A stretch of DNA of 14,716 nucleotides from Phycisphaerae bacterium (GCA_029260155.1 JAJDDU010000066.1:1-14716); one strand, 5' to 3'. Numbered from the stretch's first letter, positions 1-8,265 are shown. Program-made: numbers and translations. Notes: a model not told the origin generated them from the letters alone.

Positions 1-296
1 CTCCTTGATCGGGCCAAAACTCTCACCGCGCGTCGATGGAACACGGTGCTCCCATCGAATGAGCGGACGATTCCGTCAGCCACACCGCGTTTTCCAGTCA
101 ACAAGTTCGCCACCGTCGCCTTGCCAATTCTCTCAATTGAAGCACGCAGCCGCAGCGAACAGAGCGCAGAGACACCGTCTGTTTGCTGAAGCCCAGTCCT
201 GTAGAAACTTGTCGCGTCTATCCGGCGATAGCGATGTACGCGTGGGGAAAGGTGTTGTGACCTCAGGGCAACCAGAGTCCTTGAGTCGACCGCGGG
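1..296. other. Left-edge stretch without a supportable gene
   Basis: This stretch lies downstream of the HDOD gene, which ends at 297 on the minus strand. Reading frames that cross it are rich in Arg, Ser and Pro and show no recognisable motif. The only minus-strand frame open to the left edge starts with a possible GTG at 113-111 preceded by an AAGG, but its roughly 37 residues resemble nothing I know. I see no clear terminator with a T-run after the HDOD gene. Confidence 0.4.
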
Positions 297-1364
297 CTAG
301 TGTGCCTGTACGTACAGCTCCGCCAAGACGGGCACGCGCCGCGTTGGCAGGGAAAAAACGCCGCTCATACGCATCCAATTCCGGGCGATCAGATCGAAAA
401 CGTCGGACACATCATCCGGGGTGATACCGGCATGCGTCGCCGAAAGGACCATCCGTCGCAAGGTATCTCGGCGTACGCGCCGCCTGGTCAGCAGTATCGA
501 AAGTGGCGCCGCGAAGCGAAGCGCGTTGGCGAGGCGATCGCTGCTCGATTCAGTCTCTTCTGGGGTCTCGGACACTAGTTGAGCGCGGACGGCATCAGTG
601 AAAAGCGTAGGCAGCCCCCACTCAGTCATCATTTCCGCGGACAAGGCGGCGTGGTCAATCTCAAACGCTTCGCGTTCCGTGTTGGCCAGTGCCTGGAAGT
701 CGCTTGTATCGACCGAGTAGAGCACTTCTGCGTAGGTCTGCGGAAAAACGGAGGCAAACGCAAGGCGGCCCACTTGACTGAGCAGCGCGCAAGTAAACAG
801 TTCATCTGGCGTGAGACCGTGGCACTTGTCGGCAATGAGATGACAGGCCGAGGCGCGGGCGAGACTCTCAGACCAGAACGCGTTTCCCTCGAAACCCTTG
901 CACGCCCTTGTGCCCTTGCTGACCAGCGAGAATCCCAGGGCAATACTCCTTACGGTCTTCATGCCCAGGAGTGTGATCGCAGACCGCACCGATGTCACCG
1001 TGTGCGACACGCCGGCACGCGGAGTATTCACGTACTTGAGCAGCCGCGAAGCCATTGCAGGGTCTGATTCCACGGCCGTGGTGATCGCCCCAATGGTCGC
1101 TTCGGAATCCCCCGTGAGATGGAGAATCTCCAGCACAACACCGTCCGGTGTCGGCAGCGTGCACGACTTCTTAATTTCCTCAAATGCGATTCGTGCCGCC
1201 TCGTCAGACGCTGTCTTCTGCGGACCCGGCGGTGCGCGATCCGGGTCGATCCGTCCGTCGTTCCGCGCGGGCCGCGACTGTGTGGTTGCACGTTGCTGAT
1301 CTTTCACTTGGACACCCCCGGAAAGGCCCTCACGCGTAACACGGCGTCGACAACCCGCCCACAT
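297..1364 (-). CDS. HDOD domain protein (signal-transduction regulator)
   Basis: This is a 355-aa protein with one HDOD domain at about residues 65-300. Family signatures are visible: the LPTPDGVVLEIL opening (70-81), DPAMASRLLKYVNTPRAG (101-118), SVRSAITLLGMKTVRSIALG (125-144), an ALLSQVGRLAFASVFPQTY segment (193-211) and DHAALSAEMMTEWGLP (237-252). HDOD domains are HD-related but usually lack the metal-binding residues and act as protein-interaction modules in regulatory, motility or cyclic-di-GMP circuits. No receiver, GGDEF or EAL domain is attached, so the partner is unknown. The first 50 residues are basic and low in complexity. No Shine-Dalgarno precedes the ATG at 1364, and a GTG at 1307 (residue 20) preceded by a G-run is a credible alternative start. 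The gene is divergent from the aldehyde dehydrogenase. The family call is firm; the role is unknown. Confidence 0.85.
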   Translation of the reverse strand: MWAGCRRRVTREGLSGGVQVKDQQRATTQSRPARNDGRIDPDRAPPGPQKTASDEAARIAFEEIKKSCTLPTPDGVVLEILHLTGDSEATIGAITTAVESDPAMASRLLKYVNTPRAGVSHTVTSVRSAITLLGMKTVRSIALGFSLVSKGTRACKGFEGNAFWSESLARASACHLIADKCHGLTPDELFTCALLSQVGRLAFASVFPQTYAEVLYSVDTSDFQALANTEREAFEIDHAALSAEMMTEWGLPTLFTDAVRAQLVSETPEETESSSDRLANALRFAAPLSILLTRRRVRRDTLRRMVLSATHAGITPDDVSDVFDLIARNWMRMSGVFSLPTRRVPVLAELYVQAH

Positions 1365-1450
1365 AAGAGATTACGGTACATACCCATATTCGGAATAAGG
1401 TGGGCACATCTCTACCGGGAGTGGTCAATTCTGCCAGACACTGGAAGGAT

Positions 1451-1469
1451 TCGCACCCATTGGATGCGA
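1451..1469. promoter_or_regulatory. 19-bp near-perfect palindrome, possible operator
   Basis: The sequence TCGCACCCATTGGATGCGA pairs at 8 of 9 positions around a central T at 1460; the one mismatch is 1456/1464. It lies in the divergent region between the HDOD gene and the aldehyde dehydrogenase. The GGATGC half-motif recurs in the inverted repeat at 1558-1589. A dimeric regulator site is the simplest reading. It is followed by GATTTTCG, so a weak plus-strand hairpin cannot be excluded. No specific regulator can be named. Confidence 0.4.
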
Positions 1470-1557
1470 TTTTCGCTCTTGAATGACCTGAATAGCCCGC
1501 CAGTCGCGGCTGGGCCGGCCACACGTCGCGCGTCCCATCGACATGCGGAATTCACCA

Positions 1558-1589
1558 GCATCCACACCTACCCTGATTCGTGTGGATGC
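1558..1589. promoter_or_regulatory. Perfect 10-bp inverted repeat upstream of the aldehyde dehydrogenase
   Basis: GCATCCACAC (1558-1567) and GTGTGGATGC (1580-1589) are exact reverse complements separated by 12 nt. The element ends 46 nt before the ATG at 1636. It has no following T-run, so it is not an intrinsic terminator. It could be an operator or a 5'-UTR hairpin. It overlaps any N-terminal extension of the dehydrogenase, which supports the downstream start. Confidence 0.5.
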
Positions 1590-1635
1590 AATACACTCAG
1601 CGCGACTAGGGACTTTCACCCAAGAGAACAATACG

Positions 1636-3078
1636 ATGCTTTTATCAAGCTACCCGCTCTACCTCTCGAACCGACCGGTCGCCGCCAATACCGACCTCGT
1701 CGTAACCAACAAGTATACCGGCGAAACAGCCACGCGCGTTGCACTGGCCGACGCAGAGACGATTCTTCGTGCGATCAGCGCAGCGACAAGTGCCCAGGAA
1801 CAATGTCGCAACATGCCCGCGTTCGCCCGCGCGGCCATTCTCAACCACGCGGTGACCCGCATGCGGGAACGCTTCGAGGAACTGGCTGAAGCACTCACCG
1901 TTGAAGCAGGAAAACCCATCAAGGACTCTCGCGGCGAGGTCACGCGCGGCATCGACACCTTCCGCCTCGCCGCCGAAGAGGCCACACGCATCTACGGCGA
2001 GTACGCGCCACTCGATATTTCGCCGCGCGCGGAAGGCTACGAGTCCATCGTGAAGCGCGTACCGATCGGCGTCTGTTCATTCATTTCCCCGTTCAACTTC
2101 CCCATCAACCTAGCCGCCCACAAAATCGCGCCCGCCATCGCCTGCGGTTGCCCCTGGGTGCTCAAGCCAGCCTCACGCACGCCCGTCAGTGCGCTCATTC
2201 TCGGCGAAATCCTGGCGGAAACCGATTTGCCGGAGGGAGCATTCAGTATCTTGCCGTGTAGCCGAAAGGGGGCGGACCTCTTCACCACCGACGAGCGATT
2301 CAAACTTCTCTCCTTCACCGGTTCCCCGGATGTGGGCTGGGCGCTCAAGGCCAAGGCGGGCAAGAAACCCGTCATCCTCGAACTCGGTGGGAACGCAGCC
2401 TGCATCGTCGACGAGGACGTCGATCAAGACTACGCGGTACGCCGCATGATGATCGGCGCATTCTACCAGTCCGGCCAATCGTGCATCGGCGTCCAGCGCG
2501 TCATCATTCACGAGTCAATCTACGACGAATTCAAGACCAAACTGGCCGGCGCTGCCTCCAAACTCATCGCCGGCGACCCGATGAATGAGGACACCTTCAT
2601 CGGGCCAATGATCACCGAAGGCGATGCCGTGCGTATGGAATCGTGGGTCAACGACGCCGTTTCGGGTGGCGCCCGCGTGCTGTGCGGCGGCAAGCGCGAC
2701 GGCGTGTTTTTCGACCCGACATTCGTCGAAAACGTCCCCGCAGGTGCCGACCTCTATTGCAAGGAAGCGTTCGGGCCGGTGGCAACCGTTGAGCCGTTCA
2801 GTACGTTCGCACAAGCGTGTGACATCGCGAACAACAGCGTTTTCGGTTTGCAAGTCGGCGTCTTCACACGCGACATTCACAACGCCTTCTACGCCTGGAA
2901 CAACCTGGAAGTCGGCGGCGTGGTCGTCAACGACGTCCCCAGTTTCCGCGTCGACTCCATGCCCTACGGCGGCGTCAAAGACTCCGGCCTCGGCAGAGAG
3001 GGCATCCGCTACGCCATCGAAGACATGACCGAACTCCGTCTCATGGTCCTCAACCGCATCGGGGCGACACCCGAGTGA
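1636..3078 (+). CDS. NAD(P)-dependent aldehyde dehydrogenase
   Basis: This is a 480-aa aldehyde dehydrogenase of normal family length. It oxidises an aldehyde to the acid, or to an acyl product, with NAD(P)+ in the cytoplasm. The catalytic set is complete: Asn154 in SPFNFPINL, Glu249 in LELGGNAA, and nucleophile Cys283 in GQSCIGVQRV. The cofactor segments LKPASRTP and FTGSPDVGW and the C-terminal EAFGPVATVEPF and PYGGVKDSGLGREG motifs are also present. The pattern resembles lactaldehyde/glyceraldehyde-3-phosphate-like members of the superfamily, but the substrate cannot be read from the sequence. I chose ATG 1636 because an AAGAG lies about 9 nt upstream. The frame stays open to ATG 1543, but those 31 extra residues match nothing and run through the inverted repeat at 1558-1589. 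The gene appears monocistronic. There is a long gap to the next gene and no clear terminator. Confidence 0.95.
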   Translation: MLLSSYPLYLSNRPVAANTDLVVTNKYTGETATRVALADAETILRAISAATSAQEQCRNMPAFARAAILNHAVTRMRERFEELAEALTVEAGKPIKDSRGEVTRGIDTFRLAAEEATRIYGEYAPLDISPRAEGYESIVKRVPIGVCSFISPFNFPINLAAHKIAPAIACGCPWVLKPASRTPVSALILGEILAETDLPEGAFSILPCSRKGADLFTTDERFKLLSFTGSPDVGWALKAKAGKKPVILELGGNAACIVDEDVDQDYAVRRMMIGAFYQSGQSCIGVQRVIIHESIYDEFKTKLAGAASKLIAGDPMNEDTFIGPMITEGDAVRMESWVNDAVSGGARVLCGGKRDGVFFDPTFVENVPAGADLYCKEAFGPVATVEPFSTFAQACDIANNSVFGLQVGVFTRDIHNAFYAWNNLEVGGVVVNDVPSFRVDSMPYGGVKDSGLGREGIRYAIEDMTELRLMVLNRIGATPE

Positions 3079-3292
3079 AGCGACGGGCGGCATGCCCAAA
3101 AAGCAGTGCGGTACGTGGCCGGTGCATGAAACGTCCGGCGGCGTTGGGGCCGACCGAATTCCACACCGCGCGACCTGCCCACTCCTGCGGGGCATTTCCC
3201 ACACCCCTGCCTCAGAGAAGCTTCGCATACAACGTCTGGATTCGCCCAGCCAAGAACGGGGGCATTGCAGCCGGTGAAGAACAGGTGCTTCG

Positions 3293-3315
3293 GCCGAGAA
3301 AACCGCTGTCTCGGC
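3293..3315. promoter_or_regulatory. 7-bp dyad with 9-nt spacer, possible activator site
   Basis: GCCGAGA (3293-3299) and TCTCGGC (3309-3315) form a perfect inverted repeat. The dyad centre is about 67 bp upstream of the -24 element at 3371, the usual distance range for a sigma-54 activator site. The NtrC-type regulator of this window is one possible ligand; that is inference. No T-run follows, so a terminator is unlikely. Confidence 0.35.
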
Positions 3316-3370
3316 TCAAGAACGCGGCATCTATGACAATGGACGGTTCGCCTACACGAATGTAGCCATT

Positions 3371-3385
3371 TGGCATGCTGAATGC
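3371..3385 (+). promoter_or_regulatory. Sigma-54 (-24/-12) promoter candidate
   Basis: The sequence TTTGGCATGCTGAATGCTA matches the consensus TTGGCACG-N4-TTGCT with two changes. The GG (3372-3373) and GC (3384-3385) dinucleotides have the required 10-nt separation. Transcription would start near 3397, about 50 nt before the GTG chosen for the ygbA-like gene. If this promoter is real, the ATG at 3382 that overlaps the -12 box cannot be the translation start. Confidence 0.5.
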
Positions 3386-3447
3386 TACGCTTATGTGGGG
3401 GCGTCGCCATCGGCGGCCGAAAAGGCTGGCAGATTCTGGAAGGACCA

Positions 3448-3918
3448 GTGAAACGCGTGGTTGCAGCAACACGGGAAATTGAACCAACACAGGCCAGCGT
3501 GGCTGGGGCTTGGCCAACCGAGCGAGCGGCCCCACCCGTGGTGCGCCTCCGCCCACAGGTGCCCGTGTTGGATCGTGCGCTCCGGCGGGATCTCAAGACG
3601 CTGGCGACGTTCGTGTCAATCTTCTGTTCGCAGAGGCACGAGGGCCTGGGCAAATCGCCCATGTTTCTCAAGACGCACGATGTATCCGCGATCGCCGGGC
3701 GAGAGGTCTGCCTGTGCCCATCGTGTTCCAAGCTTCTGTCGCACGCCTTCATGAAGCGGACGCACTGCCCCATGGATCCCAAGCCAACGTGCAAACGCTG
3801 CCCAAAGCACTGCTACAGCCCAATGTACCGCAAGGTCATGCGGAGCGTCATGCGTCACTCCGGCCGCGAGCTGCTGCTCAGCGGCCGACTTGATTACCTA
3901 CTGCACCTTCTGTTCTAG
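3448..3918 (+). CDS. ygbA: YgbA-like cysteine-rich protein (nitrous oxide-stimulated promoter family)
   Basis: From GTG 3448 the product is 156 aa, and its C-terminal ~95 residues match the YgbA family. The Cys-rich signature is LCPSCSKLL, then HCPMDPKPTCKRCPKHCYSP, then MRSVMRHSGRELLL. Cysteines fall at residues 60, 88, 90, 93, 107, 115, 118 and 122, which suggests metal or Fe-S binding. In E. coli ygbA belongs to the NsrR regulon and is linked to tolerance of nitric oxide; its biochemistry is not settled. The first ~45 residues have no family counterpart. GTG 3448 has a GGAAGGA just upstream. ATG 3382 is an alternative without a ribosome site, and GTG 3559 would give a length closer to E. 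coli YgbA (about 117 aa). The upstream sigma-54-like promoter and the downstream electron-transfer gene suggest an inducible redox or NO-response unit. Confidence 0.8.
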   Translation: MKRVVAATREIEPTQASVAGAWPTERAAPPVVRLRPQVPVLDRALRRDLKTLATFVSIFCSQRHEGLGKSPMFLKTHDVSAIAGREVCLCPSCSKLLSHAFMKRTHCPMDPKPTCKRCPKHCYSPMYRKVMRSVMRHSGRELLLSGRLDYLLHLLF

Positions 3919-4028
3919 GACTGCCGCACGGGCATTGGGTTGCCCATCCCTTTGGCCGTGGGGGACTCAGAACCCTGCCGTTCTCGATTTCCCAATTGCG
4001 TTTCCGATGTACTTGGAATAGACCGAGG

Positions 4029-4048
4029 CTCGAAGTACGTTGTTCGAG
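4029..4048. promoter_or_regulatory. 6-bp inverted repeat upstream of the flavo-FeS gene
   Basis: CTCGAA (4029-4034) and TTCGAG (4043-4048) are separated by 8 nt. The repeat lies in the 182-nt gap between the ygbA-like gene and the next gene, ending 52 nt before its GTG. It may be an operator or a leader hairpin. A six-base match of this kind can arise by chance. Confidence 0.25.
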
Positions 4049-4100
4049 TAGCACCCGCAATCGTTGAGTCCGGGTCGGAGGATGTCGGAGTTGACCACCA

Positions 4101-6293
4101 GTGAACGCGATCACCACCACGCTTGCAGGGGCTGTCCGGGGCCTGTTTGACCGTTCGTTTGATCCCGAGACGGCGCTGCGCTTGCCTGAACTCGACGCGC
4201 GCGGCCAGAGCAACGTGCCCGGGTTGTACATGGTCGGCGAAATCGCGGGGACGCCGCTGATCAAGCTCGGCCTTAACGCCGGCGTCGACATGATCGATCG
4301 CCTCAAGGACGAGTTGCAGAGCGCAAAACACGAGTCAGCCGATGGCGAAACACTCGACGTCCTCATCGTTGGCGCCGGCAGCAGCGGGCTTGGGGCAGCC
4401 GATCGTTGCGACCAACTTGGTCTGCGTTACGTCGTCATTGAGCAGCAGCGCGCCGCTCAGCTCATCCGCAGTTTCACAAAGGGCAAACCGCTCTTCGCCG
4501 AGCCGGAGCATATCGAGCTAAAATCGCGATTGTGGTTCGAGGAATGCAGCAAGGAAGAACTACTCAAAAAGTGGGACGGTCAGATTCCCGAACTCGGCCT
4601 CGCCATTCACGAGTTCGAACAGGTCACCGGTGTGCGCCGGTCGGCTGGCGGCGACTTCACCGTTACAACCGACAAGAGCACGTATCGAGCACGCCGGGTG
4701 GTCCTTGCGATCGGTCGCGCGGGGAATCCGCGCAAGCTCAGAGCACCCGGTGAAACTGAACACGCCGAGAAAATAAGCCAAAACGTGGCCGACCCCGACG
4801 AATGGCGCGATAACGACCTGGTCGTCTTCGGCGCCGGTGATGTCGCGTGCGAAGCGGCGGTCGTGTTGGCCGACGGCGGGAACCGCGTCGCGCTGGTTGC
4901 GCCGGACCGCGAGTTCACGTACCCGAAGAAACGCAATATCGACGCCGTCGCCGAGCGAGCACGCGCGGGGAAAATCGACATCCACCTTTCGCACAAAGCC
5001 GTCGCCATCGAAGACGGCACGCTCAAGATCGAGCACGTTGACACGGGCGAGAAGACCGCCCTGCGCTACGACCACATATTCCGCTGCATCGGCGCCGAGT
5101 TGCCGCTGAGGTTCTTCGACGCGATCGGCGTCAAGCTCGAACGAACCTGGGACGTGAAGCGTTGGGTCACGTTGGCCGTTGCCTTTCTGGTCTGCTATTC
5201 GATTTACGGCGTCAAGAAACCCGCCTGGCCGTTTGCGCCCGGTGACGCGTTGGCCAAAGTGCCACACATGGTCACTTTTGAGACACCGGCGATTGTCGGA
5301 CAGGCCGTCCGCATCGACCCGGTCTTTTGGTACGCATGTTTGTACTCAGTGGTCATGACCGTCTTCGGGCTCAAGGCTTATCGCAAATGGGGAGTAGCCT
5401 ACAACGACGGCTACCAGAAGAAACGCTACATCAGCCTCATCGTCGTGCAGTGGAGTCTGGGCTTCATCATCCCCGCCATCATCATGTACTGGATCCACTT
5501 CAAGGTGGGCGACAACATGTGGTTGGGTAAGGCGGGGAACTACTGGCACGCATTCGGAATCGAGCTTGCCTTTCCGCTCTACTTCTCGATGTTTTTTTAC
5601 GACGTGGGGCTTTTCTACCTGATCTTCGGATTGATTGCGACGTTCATCATCATTCCGATCCTCAGCATCTTCCACGGCAAGCGATACTGCACGTGGTTCT
5701 GCGGCTGCGGCGGGCTCGCCGAGACCCTGGGTGACCGGTGGCGACACCTTGCGCCCAAAGGCAAGGTCAGCCGGCGATGGGAATGGATGAATGCAGCCGT
5801 GATGATCTGGGCATTCGTTGCCGCCGGGTTTGTCCTGGCCCGGACGGGATTCGGAATCTACGCGGGTTCAGCTGCCTTCAACGCACAGGGCTGGGCCGCT
5901 AGTGCCCTTTCGAGCTATGGCTGGGTCGCCGACTTCTGGCTCGCAGCCGTCATACCGGTATCACTCTACCCCATCGCCGGCGGGAAGATATGGTGCCGAT
6001 ACTGGTGTCCGCTGGCCAAGTGGATGCAACTCTGGAGCAAGTGGTTCGGCCGCCTGCGCATCGTCAGCAATGACAAGTGCATCACTTGTGGTGAGTGCTC
6101 GCGCTACTGCCAAGTGGGCATCGACGTCATGGGTTTCGCGAAGAACGGACAGGAGTTCTCAAACAAGAACAGTGCCTGCATCCACTGCGGCATCTGCGTT
6201 ACAGTCTGCCCCATGGACGTGTTGAGCTTCGACAACCACGGCACCGGCGTCGTTGCTATAACAGCACACGGCAAGCCGATCGCGCCGTCGTGA
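4101..6293 (+). CDS. Flavin/NAD(P)-binding oxidoreductase fused to NosR/NapH-like membrane 4Fe-4S protein
   Basis: This 730-aa fusion probably moves electrons from NAD(P)H through FAD to membrane and ferredoxin-type clusters. Residues 25-72 resemble the C-terminal end of a thioredoxin reductase-type flavoprotein (NVPGLYMVGEIAGTPLIK at 38-55). Residues 85-345 form a second, fuller domain with the FAD loop GAGSSG (91-96) and a nucleotide loop GAGDVA (244-249). It has no CxxC redox pair, so it is closer to YpdA-type than to true thioredoxin reductases. About six or seven membrane helices follow (355-372, 407-424, 443-464, two within 484-523, 563-582, 607-625). The polyferredoxin part has CTWFCGC (530, 534, 536), CRYWCP (632, 636) and two clusters, C660/663/666/670 and C693/696/699/703. 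The first CxxxC lacks the usual following Pro. GTG 4101 is the earliest start possible, because a stop codon lies at 4092, and GGAG lies 10 nt upstream. The electron acceptor is unknown. Confidence 0.88.
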   Translation: MNAITTTLAGAVRGLFDRSFDPETALRLPELDARGQSNVPGLYMVGEIAGTPLIKLGLNAGVDMIDRLKDELQSAKHESADGETLDVLIVGAGSSGLGAADRCDQLGLRYVVIEQQRAAQLIRSFTKGKPLFAEPEHIELKSRLWFEECSKEELLKKWDGQIPELGLAIHEFEQVTGVRRSAGGDFTVTTDKSTYRARRVVLAIGRAGNPRKLRAPGETEHAEKISQNVADPDEWRDNDLVVFGAGDVACEAAVVLADGGNRVALVAPDREFTYPKKRNIDAVAERARAGKIDIHLSHKAVAIEDGTLKIEHVDTGEKTALRYDHIFRCIGAELPLRFFDAIGVKLERTWDVKRWVTLAVAFLVCYSIYGVKKPAWPFAPGDALAKVPHMVTFETPAIVGQAVRIDPVFWYACLYSVVMTVFGLKAYRKWGVAYNDGYQKKRYISLIVVQWSLGFIIPAIIMYWIHFKVGDNMWLGKAGNYWHAFGIELAFPLYFSMFFYDVGLFYLIFGLIATFIIIPILSIFHGKRYCTWFCGCGGLAETLGDRWRHLAPKGKVSRRWEWMNAAVMIWAFVAAGFVLARTGFGIYAGSAAFNAQGWAASALSSYGWVADFWLAAVIPVSLYPIAGGKIWCRYWCPLAKWMQLWSKWFGRLRIVSNDKCITCGECSRYCQVGIDVMGFAKNGQEFSNKNSACIHCGICVTVCPMDVLSFDNHGTGVVAITAHGKPIAPS

Positions 6294-6299
6294 TCTCCC

Positions 6300-8225
6300 T
6301 CAATCGCGCAGGCGCCACGCGAGCCCCCCTCCCCCGGACATGCCCGAGATGAGCCGCTTCCCGTCGGGAGAAAACGTGATGCACGTCGGCGTGCTGCCCA
6401 CTTCATGAAAGCGCCCGATCTCGTCGCCGGTTGCGAGGCTCCACACGAGGATGGTCTTGTCCACACTCGCCGACGCGAGCAGCTTTCCGTCCTGCGAGAA
6501 CGCGATGCGCGAAACCTCGCCCGTGTGACCATCCAACGCACGAAGCCGTTGCCCCGACTCCAACTCGAACAGGCTAATCGCACGCTCACCCACGTCGTTT
6601 TTCCATGCGGCCGCACACGCCAGCAATGAGCCGTCAGCTGAGAACTCAAGCCGGCGGACATGCTTCATTCCGGACTCGAATCGCGCCACGCCGTTTCCGC
6701 TGGAAACTTCCCACACCACCACTTCCCCCTGCGGAGTGGCCAGAGCGAACCGATCCCCTCGTGGCGAAAAGGCCGTGACCAGATTCCGGCTGACAGCCTG
6801 TTCGACCACACGCCGTTCAACTCCGGACTCAAGATTCCGCAAACGAACCGGTTTCATATGATCCCACAGCGCGATCGTCCTACCGTCGGGAGACAGTCGC
6901 CCACCCGATTCCATCCCGCGGTAAACGAGACGATTCTCCCCCGTAGTTGAGTTCCACGCACGGACGGTCTGCTCGAATTCCCGTCCGCTCAAGGCACGTC
7001 GGGATCTGGTATACAGCGTGCCCACGTCGGATGACACTGCGATACCGCTCACGTCGGTACCAACCGCCAGTTCACGGATGGTGTTGCCCGATTCCGCCTC
7101 CCACAGCCGCACCCGCGACAACTCAGCGGTAGCCAGCGTCTTGCCATTGTCCGTGTACGCAACCGCGAACCACGGAGCCTCCGCCTCGCCGCTTCCACGC
7201 AACGCTTCGCCGCTCTCAATATCCCACATGCGGATGACTGAACTGAGCGCAAACCGAGCTGCCAACGTCCGACCGTCCGGCGACAGAACGATGTGCGGAG
7301 TGGCCCCGAGCCCCTCGATCCGGCTGCGCTCAGCACCGCTACTGGTCTCCCAGATACGGATCGTCTTGTCCTTGCCCGACGACACCAGCTTCTTGCCGTC
7401 CGGCGAAAACACAACGGATGTGACTTCCCCTTTATGCCCAGTGTATTGAGCGACCGCGCCGCCTTCCGGAACCGACCAGGTACGCACCCTGCCGTCCAGC
7501 GCGCCAGCGGCCACCGTCTTCCCGTCGGGAGAGAAGACCGCGTGGGTCGACAGATCAGTCGCGTCGAACTCGTGAATCTGCTGACCCTTCGCCACGTCCC
7601 ACAGGCGCATCTTCCGACTGTGAGTTCCCCACGAGACCACCAACATCCCGTCCGGTGAAAATGACAGTCCAGTCCCGGCGTCGCTGCGATCACCGAACCG
7701 GCTGATCTCGACTCCGGTCGCCGAGTTCCACAAACTGATGGTCGCGTTGGTGTTTCCAGTGATCAGGTTCTTGCCGTCGGGCGACAGGGCCACACAGTAG
7801 ACTTTCGCCCACTGCGGATCCAGCGACATCTGCCGGATCATCTTCCCGGTGGCAACATCCCACACGCGCAGCGGGAACCGGCGTCCCCCGCCGGAATAGA
7901 GAACGCCGCCGTCCGGCGAAAACGCCAGTGACCAGACTGTCCCCAAGAGGCTGGGGATGCGTATACGCTCGCGACCGGTCGCAACATCCCACAACCGGAT
8001 GGTGCTGTCCCGGTAAGCGCTGCCTGAAGCCAGCGTCTTGCCATCCGGTGAAAAAGCCAGACACTGCACCGCATCGCCGTGTCGCAACCCGGAACCGCCG
8101 AACCGCAAGACAGCCCCAGCGGGCATCGTGCCTCCCGCGTCCCGAACCGGCTGCGTGACCGGATCCTCCGCACCCGCGTCACCGGTCCCGACGGCCAACA
8201 CAAAAACCACAAATCGAAGCAGCAT
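6300..8225 (-). CDS. Exported WD40 repeat protein, two seven-bladed propellers
   Basis: The 641-aa product starts with a probable signal peptide (MLLRFVVFVLAVGTGDAGA) and then consists almost wholly of WD40 repeats. I count 14, each with an FSPDG-like turn and a final xRxWD-like strand, from LAFSPDGKTLASGS to ITFSPDGKRLISG, ending in LAWRL. Blades 8-12 are more degenerate (YTDNG, VSSDV, FSPRG, FSADG). Fourteen blades fit two seven-bladed beta-propellers. Such proteins act as binding scaffolds; no enzyme domain is attached and no ligand can be predicted. GGAGG lies 4 nt before the ATG, so the start is firm. The stop is 6 nt from the stop of the convergent flavo-FeS gene, leaving no room for a separate terminator. 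Confidence 0.93.
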   Translation of the reverse strand: MLLRFVVFVLAVGTGDAGAEDPVTQPVRDAGGTMPAGAVLRFGGSGLRHGDAVQCLAFSPDGKTLASGSAYRDSTIRLWDVATGRERIRIPSLLGTVWSLAFSPDGGVLYSGGGRRFPLRVWDVATGKMIRQMSLDPQWAKVYCVALSPDGKNLITGNTNATISLWNSATGVEISRFGDRSDAGTGLSFSPDGMLVVSWGTHSRKMRLWDVAKGQQIHEFDATDLSTHAVFSPDGKTVAAGALDGRVRTWSVPEGGAVAQYTGHKGEVTSVVFSPDGKKLVSSGKDKTIRIWETSSGAERSRIEGLGATPHIVLSPDGRTLAARFALSSVIRMWDIESGEALRGSGEAEAPWFAVAYTDNGKTLATAELSRVRLWEAESGNTIRELAVGTDVSGIAVSSDVGTLYTRSRRALSGREFEQTVRAWNSTTGENRLVYRGMESGGRLSPDGRTIALWDHMKPVRLRNLESGVERRVVEQAVSRNLVTAFSPRGDRFALATPQGEVVVWEVSSGNGVARFESGMKHVRRLEFSADGSLLACAAAWKNDVGERAISLFELESGQRLRALDGHTGEVSRIAFSQDGKLLASASVDKTILVWSLATGDEIGRFHEVGSTPTCITFSPDGKRLISGMSGGGGLAWRLRD

Positions 8226-8265
8226 CTTGCCTCCATGCCCCCCAGGGGCCGAACATCGACACGCC

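Larger units (their letters stand above)
3079..3447. other. 369-nt intergenic region with regulatory candidates
   Basis: There is no convincing gene here. Short frames on both strands are Arg/Pro-rich and match no family I know. A small GGGC/GCCC hairpin sits just after the dehydrogenase stop but is followed by A residues, so it is not a plus-strand terminator. The useful content is the dyad at 3293-3315 and the sigma-54-like promoter at 3371-3385, both upstream of the ygbA-like gene. Confidence 0.6.

Noticed and set aside
1..113. Possible partial minus-strand gene with GTG start at 113
   Set aside because: Only about 37 residues are visible, none familiar; an open frame of this length in GC-rich DNA is not evidence of a gene.
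1119..1889. 256-codon plus-strand open frame
   Set aside because: It overlaps the HDOD gene antisense and the aldehyde dehydrogenase out of frame, and has no domain signature.
3930..3945. Small GGGCA/TGCCC hairpin just after the ygbA-like stop
   Set aside because: The stem is only 5 bp and is followed by CATCCCTTT, not a T-run, so it is too weak to call a terminator.
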